A DNA stretch of 64,000 nucleotides from Amphiura filiformis (taxonomy: Eukaryota; Echinodermata; Ophiuroidea; Amphilepidida; Amphiuridae). The position numbers and the translations under genes were made by a program. Where the stretch lies: assembly GCF_039555335.1 (NCBI RefSeq), contig NC_092628.1, positions 71,515,706 to 71,579,705 on the forward strand. Reading direction: 5' to 3'. The notes under the pieces were generated by a model. The model had not been told where the DNA came from. It did not search any database and worked only from the letters and a program-made list of their open reading frames with translations. Positions 37,565 to 49,800 of the stretch are shown piece after piece (the stretch's first letter is position 1; each line of letters starts with the position of its first letter).

Positions 37565-37900
37565 TGACCACACACTAGTAAAGACCGGCTGGCGCGTCGG
37601 TTAGTGGACTTTCGCGGTTAGTGGGGTGGGGTCATCAGTGGTCTTTCCTGCAGTGTGGCCCTGTTGTGATGTTGGTGAGCCACTGGCTCGCTTCGCTCGC
37701 GTGCCTTGCCTTCGGCAAGGGGATAGTGCAGTGGTCTGTTACTTCTGAGCACAGATGTGTTGGTGACTAAATGTAGTTTTGCCTTAGCATGCTTAGTACT
37801 GGTAGTGATATCATGTTTTACTATACATTTTCTTCACTTGCTTATTTTACTCGTGGATCACTGGATCTTCTTAAAGGGTACACCGAGGGCTCTGGCCAAG
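37565..37900. other. Unique spacer at the left edge of the satellite
   Basis: No gene recognised. Contains a GC-rich palindromic stretch (GGCTCGCTTCGCTCGCG, then CTTGCCTTCGGCAAGG) that could form short hairpins, followed by AT-rich DNA leading into the first 71-bp monomers at about 37930. Confidence 0.5.
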
Positions 37901-38202
37901 AGCTAGTGCTGGGGTAGATCAATAGATTTCCCCTTACACTAGATTCAGTTGCATAGTGACTGCAAAGGGGCAATCACTGGACTAGGTTTGAGATCACTTG
38001 CCTTCATGTTGTATGATGACTGAAAAGCCCGGGCAATCAGCTGCATGGACTAAGTTTGAAATCTATGTAATTGCCTTGCAGGTTAAGTTACATAGTTACT
38101 GCAAAGGGGCAATCACCGGACTAAGTTTGAGATCACTGGACTTGCTTTGCGGGTTTAGTTACATGGTGACTGGAAAGGGGCGATCACTGGACTAAGTTTG
38201 AG

Positions 38203-38781
38203 TGAATCTCCTAACTGTTACTTTTGTGAAGAGTTGCCCGAAACTATTTAACACTTATTTTGTGAATGCAAGGAAGTTTCTCCCCTATGGGATAATCTGT
38301 GTTTTCATATTAATAATGTCACAAATGAATCTTATAATTTTTCAAAATTTGATAAAATGTTCGGTGTGAGAGACACTTCAGAACATGATATGTGTATTAA
38401 TTTCCTTTTCTTGTGCCTTAAATTTTATATCCACAGATGCAGATTTCAGCATACAAATCTCAACTTCAATGCCTTTTTGAATTTGGTTAAAGTAAAACGG
38501 AAAGTGGAATTCAAGATTGCTGAAAGCAAAGGAAAACTTAGACTCCATTTTAAGAAATGGACCATTGATCTTGATGCCCCTTTGTAATACCCCTTTGAAT
38601 TTTATTAATTTTCTCAAGCCAATCATTTGAATTGTTCATGGCAGTTTCAAGATTGTGATTTGTGTGTGTGTGAATGTCTGGGTGTTTTGTTTGTCCTCGT
38701 CTCTGTTTTGCTGTTCAATGTCTTGTGTGTTTTGCTTTGTTTCTTGAAAAGTTGAAAAAAATAAAAAAAAAAAAAAAAAAA
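38203..38781 (+). mobile_element. 5'-truncated LINE 3' end inserted in the satellite
   Basis: A frame reading ESPNCYFCEELPETI-stop-HLFCECKEV...LWDNL resembles the cysteine/histidine motif and C-terminus of L1/Tx1-type reverse-transcriptase ORF2, ending KKWTIDLDAPL-stop at about 38586. A UTR and an A-rich tail of about 25 bases (to 38781) follow. The target duplication AAGTTTGAG flanks it (38194-38202 and 38782-38790), taken from the satellite monomer. One in-frame TAA makes this copy dead, and the truncation does too. Confidence 0.82.
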
Positions 38782-38790
38782 AAGTTTGAG

Positions 38791-39175
38791 ATTTGTCCTT
38801 AACAAATTAATATTGTTGCTCAAGGAATTTCTCAGACTGAGTATTTATGTCTACAATTGAGTGTACAATTATAGTGTGATACACGCAAAACACAAAACAT
38901 GTAACAACTAGTACCACTAAGGCGGGATGGACATAACCAACAGCTCTTCAAAGCGCCGATATGATTGGCTAATCAAAAACTCGGCTTGGGCGCCCCTGAA
39001 TTGAGTATGTAAGCAACGCGTTGCTTTGGGAAAGCAACGCGTTGCTTCTGAAAGCAACACGTTGCTAAAAGCTCTATTTTTATTGGCTGGCTTAGCAACG
39101 CGTTGCTTTGGCGAAAGCAACGCGTTGTCGCAATACGTAATGGGGCTTTTGGCTTGCCATACCGGCGTCACCATT
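38791..39175. other. Spacer with a cluster of AGCAACGCGTTGCT palindromes
   Basis: The 14-bp palindrome AGCAACGCGTTGCT, exact or with one or two changes, occurs five times: 39012, 39033, 39053, 39094 and 39116. The rest of the stretch shows no gene. Confidence 0.85.
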
Positions 39176-42100
39176 TCTTGCTGTGTTGTCGTATAAATCT
39201 GCCGAGTTGTACAACGGAATCACTTGTACTACATGACGCTACAAGGATATAAACACTAACACTGTCCTGTACGTTATTCACATGTAGCGACGTATAAATC
39301 AGGTATAAACTACACAAATAATGAAACACCGCCAAATCACGTATAAATCAAAATACAGGTTAAAGTCAAATGTTATACGTCATTGGTACGTTTTACGTGC
39401 AGAATGACTTGATAATTCAGCAGCTTCGACTGGCTCCAATAGACTCCAATATGGGTGACATCAACGTTAGTGACCGCGTATTCGAGCCATTTATACGCCA
39501 AACATAGTTGTACGAGTACTATAATTCTTTAATTTCTTTGCAAGGGTCCCGATTTTGTTTTTGGTAAGCGGTTATGATGCCCCCTTTCATATATATTCGC
39601 ACACGCCAAATGACATGGGTGGTGGCGGGGTGGTGGTGCTGGGGTAGATCAATAGATTTCCCATTACACTAGGTTCAGTTGCATAGTGACTGCAAAGGGG
39701 CAATCACTGGACTAGGTTTGAGATCACTTGCCTTCATGTTCCATGATGACTGGAAAGGGGCAATCAGCTGCATGGACTAAGTTTGAAATCTATGTAATTG
39801 CCTTGCAGGTTAAGTTACATAGTTACTGCAAAGGACTAAGTTTGAGATCACTGGACTTGCTTTGCAGGATTAGTTACATGGTGACGGCAAAGGAGTTATC
39901 ACTGGACTAAGTTTGGGATCACTGGACTCGCATTGCAGGTTTGGGTGCATGGTGACTGGAAAGGGGCAATCACTGGACTAAGTTTTAGATCATTGGACTT
40001 GCCTTGCAGGTTTAGTTGCATGATGACTGGAAAAGGGCAATCCGGCACTGGACGAAGTTTGAGATCACTGGACTTGCCTTGCAGGTTTAGTTACATAGTG
40101 ACTGGAAAGGGGCAATCACTGGACTAAGTTGAGATCAATAGGTGTGCTTCACTTCTCTATTACAAAAGCAACAATACTCTAACATTTTTGTTTGACTTCC
40201 TTCTAGCTCCTCCCATTTTTCTGGCTGGTTGTGTTGTTATAGGGGTGAGGGGAAGCTTTTTGGCAGGCCAAAAGAGTGGGGGCATTGCATTTTTTGACAG
40301 GTAGAAAAGGGGGACAAGAGATTTTAGAAAAGTCGAAGGGGGGGGGGGCGATTTTTGGCACAGATGTTTTGGACACTGTGTCTATATTACACCCTAACAG
40401 TGTAGAAAAACATTAGGGACATGTTTAAATATACAAAAATTTCCTGCTCATACACTCGCATTATAATGATAATTTCTGGTATCCAATTTGCAAACCTAAA
40501 ATTATAATGTAAGAAATTATGTATAATGATTTTTCCGTACGGTTTTTGTAAGCTTTTTTTACAGTGTTTTATTTAAAAGGTACCACATGAATGTGTGCAG
40601 AAATATCTTGCCCCCCTCCCTTGCCCTGCCAAAAATTGCTTTCCCCCTTCTTTTTGATCCCCTAATATAATTATTGCACAGAACCTACATTTTAGATCAA
40701 TGGATTTTCCCTTACACTAGGTTCAGGTGCATGGTGACAGGCAAGGGGCAATCCCTGGACTAAGTTTGAGATCACTGGACTTGCCCTGCAGGTTAAGTTG
40801 CATGGTGACTGGAAAGGGGCAATCACTGGACCGTAGTTTGAGATCAATGGACTTGACTAGCAGGTTTAGTTACATGGTGACTGGAAAGGGGCAATCACTG
40901 GACTACGTTTGAGATCACTGGACTTGCCTTGCAGGTTTAGTTACATGGTGACTGGAAAGGGGCAATCACTGGACTAACTTTGAGATCACTGGACTTGCCT
41001 TGCAGGTTTAGTTACACAGTGACAGCAAAGGGGCAATCACTGCACTGGACTAAGTTTGAGATCACAGGACTTGCCTTGCATGTTTAGTTGCATGGTGCCT
41101 GGAAAGGGGCAATCACTGGACTAAGTTTGAGATCACTGGACTTGCCTTGCAGGTTTAGTTGCATAGTGACTGCAAAGGGGCAATCACTGGACTAAGTTTG
41201 AGATCACTGGACTTGCCCTGCAGGTTTAGTTACATAGTGCCTGCAAAGGGGCAATGACTGGTCTTGAGATCACAGGACTTGCAGGTTTAGTTGCATGGTG
41301 CCTGGAAAGGGGCAATCACTGGACTAAGTTTGAGCTCAGTGTACTTGCCTTGCAGGTTTAGTTACATGGTGATTGCAAGGGGCAATCACTGGACTAAGTT
41401 TGAGATCAATGGACTAGCCTCGCAGGTTTAGTTGCATGGTGACTGGAAAGGGGCAGCAATGACTCATGACTGGACAAAGTTTGAGATCACTGGACTTGCC
41501 TTGCCGGTTTAGTTGCATGGTGACTGGAAAGGGGCAATCACTTGACTAAGTTTGAGATCAATGGGTCTACTTCACTTATCCATTACAAAAGTAACAATAC
41601 TCTAACATGTTTTTCGTGTGTCTTCCTTCTAGCTCCTCGCGTCACCATTTCCTGCTGTGTTGTCGTATAAATCTGCCGAGTTGTACAACGGAATCACTTG
41701 TACTACAAAATGCTACAAGGATATAAACAATGACACTAACACTGTCCTGTATGTTGTTCACATGTAGCGACGTATAAATCAGGTATAAACTACACAAATA
41801 ATGAAACACCGCCAAAAACACCGTTATACGCGCGTATAACACGTATAAATCAAAATACAGGTTAAAGTCAAATGTTATACGTCATTGGTACGTTTTACGT
41901 GCAGAATGACTTGATAATTCAGCAGCTTCGACTGACTCCAATAGACTCCAATATGGGAGACATCAACGTTAGTGACCGCGTATTCGAGCCATTTATACGC
42001 CAAACATAGTTGTACGAGTACTATATTCTTTAATTTCTTTGCAAGGGTCCCGATTTTGTTTTTTGGTAAGCGGTTATGATGCCCCCTTTCATATATATTC

Positions 42101-45100
42101 GCACATGCCAAATGACATGGGTGGTTGCGGGGTGGTGGTACTGGGGAAGATCAATAGATTTCCCCTTACACTAGGTTCAGTTGCATGATGACTGGAAAGG
42201 GGCAATCAGCTGCATGGACTAAGTTTGAAATCTATGTAATTGCCTTGCAGGTTAAGTTACATAGTTACTGCAAAGGACTAAGTTTGAGATCACTGGACTT
42301 GCTTTGCAGGTTTAGTTACATGGTGACTGCAAAGGGGTTATCACTGGACTAAGTTTGGGGTCACTGGACTCGCATTGCAGGTTTAGTTGCATGGTGACTG
42401 GAAAGGGGCAATCACTGGACTAAGTTTGAGATCATTGGACTTGCCTTGCAGGTTTAGTTGCGTGATGCCTGGAAAGGGGCAATTACTGGACTAAGTTTGA
42501 GCTCAGTGTACTTGCCTTGCAGGTTTAGTTACATGGTGATTGCAAGGGGCAATCACTGGACTAAGTTTGAGATCAATGGACTAGCCTCGCAGGTTTAGTT
42601 GCATGGTGACTGGAAAGGGGCAGCAATGACTCATGACTGGACAAAGTTTGAGATCACTGGACTTGCCTTGCCGGTTTAGTTGCATGGTGACTGGAAAGGG
42701 GCAATCACTTGACTAAGTTTGAGATCAATGGGTCTACTTCACTTATCCATTACAAAAGTAACAATACTCTAACATGTTTTTCGTTTGTCTTCCTTCTAGC
42801 TCCTCGCGTCACCATTTCCTGCTGTGTTGTCGTATAAATCTGCCGAGTTGTACAACGGAATCACTTGTACTACAAAATGCTACAAGGATATAAACAATGA
42901 CACTAACACTGTCCTGTATGTTATTCACATGTAGCGACGTATACATCAGGTATAAACTACACAAATAATGAAACACCGCCAAAAACACCGTTATACGCGC
43001 GTATAACACGTATAAATCAAAATACAGGTTAAAGTCAAATGTTATACGTCATTGGTACGTTTTACGTGCAGAATGACTTGATAATTCAGCAGCTTCGACT
43101 GACTCCAATAGACTCCAATATGGGTGACATGAACGTTAGTGACCGCGTATTCGAGCCATTTATACGCCAAACATAGTTGTACGAGTACTACATTCTTTAA
43201 TTTCTTTGCAAGAGTCCCGATTTTGTTTTTGGTAAGCGGTTATGATGCCCCCTTTCATAATATTCGCACATGCCAAATGACATGGGTGGTGGCGGGGTGG
43301 TGGTGCTGGGGTATAGGGGCTGGACCAATAATTGCACTGTGTACTCAAAGTTCCTTAGGGGTGGTGTAATAATTATGTGTACCACTGGGGTGGTGAATTA
43401 TAGGGGTGAGGGGAAGATATTTGGCAGGCCAAAAGAGGAGGGGGAGCATTTTTTTGGCTGGTAGAAAAGGGGGAAAATTTTAGAAAAGTCGAAGGGAGTG
43501 GCGATTTTTGGCACAGATGTTTTGGGCACTGTGTCTATATTACACCCTAACATTGTAGGAAAACATTAGGGACATGTTTAAATATACAAAATTTCCTATC
43601 CTGCTCATGCGCTCGCATTATATGATAATTTCTAGGATCCCAATTTGCAAACCTAGAATTATAAAGTAAGAAATTATGCATAATGATATTTCCGTACGGT
43701 TTTTGTAAGCTTTTTTTACAGCATTTTATTTAAAAGGTACCCAATGAATGTCTGCAGAAATATCTTGCCCCCGCCCCCTTGCCTTGCCAAAATTGCTTTC
43801 CCAATTCTTTTTGACCCCCTAATATAATTATTGCACAGAACCTACATTTTAGATCAATGGATTTTCCCTTACACTAGGTTCAGTTGCATGGTGACTGGAA
43901 AGGGGCAATCACTGGACTAAGTTTGAGATCACTGGACTTGCATTGCAGGTTTAGTTGCATGGTGACTGGAAAGGGGCAATCACTGGACTAAGTTTGAGAT
44001 CAATGGACTTGCCTTGCAGGTTTAGTTGCATGGGGACTTGAAAGGGCAATCACTGGACTAAGTTTGAGATCACTGGACTTGCATTGCAGGTTTAGTTGCA
44101 TGGGGACTTGAAAGGGGCAATCACTGGACTAAGTTTGAGATCACTGGACTTGCCTCGCAGGTTTAGTTGCATGGGGACTTGAAAGGGGCAATCACTGGAC
44201 TAAGTTTGAGATCACTGGACTTGCATTGCAGGTTTAGTTGCATGGTGACTGGAAAGGGGCAATCACTGGACTAAGTTTGAGATCAATGGACTTGCCTTGC
44301 AGGTTTAGTTGCATGGGGACTTGAAAGGGGCAATCACTGGACTAAGTTTGAGATCACTGGACTTGCATTGCAGGTTTAGTTGCATGGTGACTGGAAAGGG
44401 GCAATCACTGGACTAAGTTTGAGATCACTGGACTTGACTAGCAGGTTTAGTTACATGGTGACTGGAAAGGGGCAATCACTGGACTAAGTTTGAGATCACT
44501 GGACTTGCATTGCAGGTTTAGTTGCATGGTGACTGGAAAGGGGCAATCACTGGACTAAGTTTGAGATCAATGGACTTGCCTTGCAGGTTTAGTTGCATGG
44601 GGACTTGAAAGGGGCAATCACTGGACTAAGTTTGAGATCACTGGACTTGCATTGCAGGTTTAGTTACATGGTGACTGGAAAGGGGCAATCCCTAGACTAA
44701 GTTTGAGATCACTGGACTTGCCTTGCAGGTTTACTTACATGGTGACTGGAAAGTGGCAATCATTGGATTAAGCTTGTGATCACTGGACTTGACTTGCAGG
44801 TTTAGTTACATGGTGACTGGAAAGGGGCAAGCACTGGACTAATTTTGCAGGTCACTGGACTTGCCTTGCAGGTTTAGTTACATGGTGACTGGAAAGGGGC
44901 AATCCCTAGACTAAGTTTGAGATCACTGGACTTGCCTTGCAGGTTGCATGATGACTGGAAAGGAGCAATAACTGGACTAAGTTTGAGCTCAGTGTACTTG
45001 CCTTGCAGGTTTAGTTGCATGGTGCCTGGAAAGGGGCTATCACTGGACTAAGTTTGAGATCAGTTTACTTGCCTTGCAGGTTTAGTTACATGGTGACTGG

Positions 45101-45290
45101 AAAGGGGCAATCACTGGACTAAGTTTGCGATCACTGGACTTGCTCGCAGGTTTAGTTACATAGTGACTACAAAGGGGCAATCACTTGACTAAGTTTGAGA
45201 TCACTGGATTTGCCTCGCAGATTTAGTTACATAGTGACTGCAAAAGGGCAATGACTGGACTAAGTTTGAAATCACTGGACTTGCCTTGCA

Positions 45291-45619
45291 CGTGATGCAC
45301 GGTGGTCCAATGGTTAGGGCGCGAGCTTCATAATCGAAAGGTTGTGGTTTCGAGCCCCAACGCGGCCGTTGTGCTGTGTCCTTGGGCAAGACGGCTTAAT
45401 TCCCAATTGCTTCACTCCACCCAGGTGTGAAATGGGGATCTGCTAGGGGTAATCACAATCTAAGTCAGCTGAGAGTACCTGCGCATCAGTTGCCGGGACT
45501 TGTGGAAGCGGAAATGATTCTAATAATTATATCCTAATGGCAACGGAATAATTGTTGAAGTGTGCTGGTACTTAGGTGTAGCGCACGTTAAATCACCGAC
45601 ATTTATTTATTTATTTTAT
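45291..45619 (+). mobile_element. tRNA-derived SINE inserted in the satellite
   Basis: The head GGTGGTCCAATGGTTAGGGC (A box), a CAT-containing anticodon-like loop and GGTTTCGAGCCC (B-box-like) are followed by a body with TGTCCTTGGGCAAGACGG, a phrase common in SINEs of marine invertebrates, and an (ATTT)n tail. It interrupts a 71-bp monomer with the likely target duplication TTGCA (45286-45290 and 45620-45624). Confidence 0.85.
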
Positions 45620-46854
45620 TTGCAGGTTTAGTTACATGGTGACTGGAAAGAGGAAATCGCTTGGACTAAGTTTGAGATCACTGGACTTGGCTTGCAGTTT
45701 AGTTGCATGGTGACTGAAAGGGGGCAATCCCTGGACTAAGTTTGAGATCACTGGACTTGCCTTGCAGGTTTAGTTGCATGGTGACTGGAAAGGGGCAATC
45801 ACTGGACAAAGTTTGAGATCAATGGACTTGACTAGAAGGTTTAGTTACATGGTGACTGGATAGGGGCTATCCCTGGACTAAGTTTGAGATCAATGGACTT
45901 GCCTTGCAGGTTTAGTTGCATGGGGACTTGAAAGGGGAAATCACTGGACTAAGTTTGAGATCACTGGACTTGCCTTGCAGGTTTAGTTATATGGTGACTG
46001 GAAAGGGGCAATTACTGGACAAAGTTTGAGATCACTGGATTTGCCTTGCAGGTTTAGTTACATGGTGACTGGAAGGGGCAATCACTGGACTAAGTTTGAG
46101 ATCACTGGTCTAGCCTTGCAGGTTTAGTTATATAGTGACAGCAAAGGGGCGATAACTGGACTAAGTTTGAGATCACTGAACTTGCCTTGCAGGTTAAGTT
46201 GTATGGTGACTGGAAAAGGGCAATCACTTGACCAAGTTTGAGATCACTGGACTTGCCTTGCAGGTTAAGTTGTATGGTGACTGGAAAGGGGCAATCACTT
46301 GACTAAGTTTGAGATCACTGGACTTGCCTTGCAAGGTTTAGTTGCATGGTGTCTGTGCAATAACTTGACCAAGTTTGAGATCACTGGACTAGCCTTGCAG
46401 GTTTAGTTATATAGTGACAGCAAAGGGGCGATAACTGGACAAAGTTTGAGATCACTGAACTTGCCTTGCAGGTTAAGTTGTATGGTGACTGGAAAGGGGC
46501 AATCACTTGACCAAGTTTGAGATCACTGGACTTGCCTTGCAGGTTAAGTTGTATGGTGACTGGAAAGGGGCAATCACTTGACTAAGTTTGAGATCACTGG
46601 ACTTGCCTTGCAAGGTTTAGTTGCATGGTGTCTGTGCAATAACTTGACTAAGTTTGAGATCGATGGGTCTACTTCACTTCTCTATTACAAAAGTAACAGC
46701 ACTAACATGATTTGTGTTTGTCTTTTTTTCCGGTATGAGCGACACAAGTCAATAAGTTTTTTGATGTTCTGCATTTTGTATTACACAATGTTCATTTTAT
46801 CATAGTTTTAACTAGCAAGGTTGAAGAAATTTTGGGTTTTGTTTTATACCCACA

Positions 46855-49800
46855 GCTAAGGAACCAGAGGGTAGATTTCACTACTAACATTATCAATGCA
46901 TCATGTCATTTAATCCATCGTAAGTACAAACCCATCATAATTCTTCCATAGGATTATATGTAAGAATTACGATGGGTTTGGAGTGACTCGTGACCAGTGA
47001 CTGCGCCGAGGGACATGGGGGATTCCTCATTCATAACTCTTGCCCCCCCCCCGTTGCCCCTCAATAAAAACTAAAAATTACAAACATTTCCACTTTTGCA
47101 GCAACTATGCGCAAATTTGTTGATTTTGATAAAAAATATTCGTGGATCTGCAATGAGTTCAAGAACTTATAATGCATTGTAAAATTGATCCCTGAAGACC
47201 CATTGAAGTTTCAAAATTATGGTTAGCAATAATTACCCATGGACAAATTTTGATGATAAACCAGCATGAAAGTTTCAACCAGTACAAAAGAGTTACTTGA
47301 GGAAGTAAATACAGTAACCCACAATTTCAACCCATAATTTATACAAAAAGGGAGAATTGTTGACATGCAAGCCTCATCACCTCTACTTCAAGCTCCTGGC
47401 ACCATTTCTGGCCGACTGTGTGCCGACTAGCAATAGGCTATGTTGTCGTATAAATCTGCCAAGTTGTACTACGGAATCACTTGCACTACAAAACGCCACA
47501 CAGATATAAACAATGACACTAACACTGTCCTATACGTTTTTCACATGTAGCGACGTATAAATCAGGTATAAACTAAACAATAATGAAATACCGACAGAAA
47601 CACCGTTTTACCCGCGTTTAGCCATTATTATCAAAATACAGGTTAAAGTCAAATGTTATACGCCATTGGTACGTGTTGCCGTACAGCTTGACTTTGAGAT
47701 CACTAGACTTGCCTTGTAGGTTTAGTTACATCAGTACATAGTGACTGCAAAGGGGCAATCACTGGACTAAGTTTGGGATCACTGGACTTGCCTTGCAGGT
47801 TTAGTTACATGGTGACTGCAAGGGGCAGTCACTGGACTAAGTTTGAGATCACTGGACTTGCCTTGCAGGTTTAGTTGCATGGTGACTGGAAAGGGGCAAT
47901 CACTGGACTATGTTTGAGATCATTGGACGTGCCTAGACCCTCCCTCGGGTCCATGGAGAACGACTGGTAATGTAGATTACATAGCATTAAAAATCAACCC
48001 AATACATGAGCGCTCAATGGACTTTCGCGTTCACGATACGTTCACATAATACGAGTATATTTCTATATTGCTGCATGGTTGATTGTGTGTGTAATCAGTG
48101 GCGTCGATTTGTGGATGAAGAGGAATGGATTTTTGGCATTGAGGAAAATAAGGGGGGGGGGGTGCAGGACTTTGGCATTTTTTTCATAGGGCATTATGTA
48201 ATTATTTATTGTTACATTATCCAGAGATGGAACCGAACCGAGACTGGGGGCCAGTCTAGGACTTGCCTTGTAGGTTTAGTAACATCAGTACATAGTGAAT
48301 GCAAAGGGGCAATCACTGGACTAAGTTTGGGATCACTGGACTTGCCTTGCAGGTTTAGTTACATAGAGACTGCAAAGGGGTTATCACTTGACAAATTTTG
48401 AGATCACTGGACTTGCCTTGCAGGTTTAGTTACATGGTGACTGGAAAGGGGCAATCATTGGACTAAGTTTGAGATCACTGGACTTGCCTTGCAGGTTTAG
48501 TTACATGGTGACTGGAAAGTGGCAATCACTGGACTAAGTTTGAGATCACTGGACTTGCCTTGCAGGTTTAGTTGCATGGTGACTGGAAAGGGGCAATCAC
48601 TGGACTAAGTTTGAGATCACTGGACTTGCCTGCCAGGTTTAGTTACATGGTGACTGGAAAGTGGCAATCACTGGACTAAGTTCAGATCAATGGGTGTGCT
48701 TCACTTCTCTATTACAAAAGCCCGGGACAAAAGCAACAATACTCTAACATGATTTTTGTTTGTCTTCCTTCTAGCTCCTCCCATTTTTCTGTCTGGTTGT
48801 GTTGTCGTATAAATCTGCCAAATTGTACTACGGAATCATTTGTACTACAAAACACAACAAGGATATAAACAATGACACTAACACTGTCCTGTACGTTTTT
48901 CACATGTAGAGACGTATAAATCAGGTATAAACTACACAAATAATGAAACACCGTCGAAATCACCGATATACGCGCGTATAGCACGTATAAATCAAAATAC
49001 ATGTGAAAGTCAAATATTATACGTCAGTGGTACATTTTACCGTACAGCTTGACTTGATAACTAAGCAGCTCCGACTGACTCCAATAGACTCCAATATGGG
49101 CGACATCAACGTTAGTGATAGTGTATTCGAGCCATTTATACGCCTAACATAGTTGTACGAGTGCTGTTATTCTTAATATTTTTGCATGGTTGGAAAGGGG
49201 CAATCACTGGACTAAGTTTGAGATCAATGGACTTACCCTGCAGGTTTAGTTGCATGGGGACTTGAAAGGGGAAATCACTGGACTAAGTTTGAGATCACTG
49301 GACTTGCCTTGCAGGTTTAGTTATAGTGACAGCAAGGGGCAATCACTGGACTAAGTTTGAGATCACTGGACTTGCCTTGCAGGTTCAGTTGCATGGTGAC
49401 TGCAAAGGGCAATCACTGGACTAAGTTTGAGATCACTGGACTTGCCTCGCAGGTTTAGTTACACGGTGACTGGAAAGGGACAATCACTGGACTAAGTTTG
49501 AGATCACTGGACTTGCCTTGCAGGTTCAGTTGCATGGTGACTGCAAAGGGGCAATCACTGGACTAAGTTTGAGATCACTGGACTTGCCTCGCAGGTTTAG
49601 TTAAATAGTGACTGGAAAGGGGCAATCACTGGTCTAAGTTTGAGATCACTGGACTTGCCTTGCAGGTTCAGTTGCATGGTGACAGGGGCAATCACTGGAC
49701 TAAGTTTGAGATCAATGGACTTGCCTTGCAGGTTTAATTATATATGGTGACTGGAAATGGGCAATTACTTGACTAAGTTTGAGATCAATGGACTTGCCTT

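Noticed and set aside
38357..38587. Independent small host gene coding for a 76-residue protein
   Set aside because: It continues the upstream frame of a LINE C-terminus, with an A-rich tail and target duplication.
41642..43009. Repeated 66-codon frame on the minus strand of module A (near-identical at 41642-41842 and 42809-43009, longer versions at 48712 and 52296)
   Set aside because: The frame follows from repeat similarity. Its length and ends change between copies and it has no recognisable domain. It may be worth a codon-selection test but does not support a gene.
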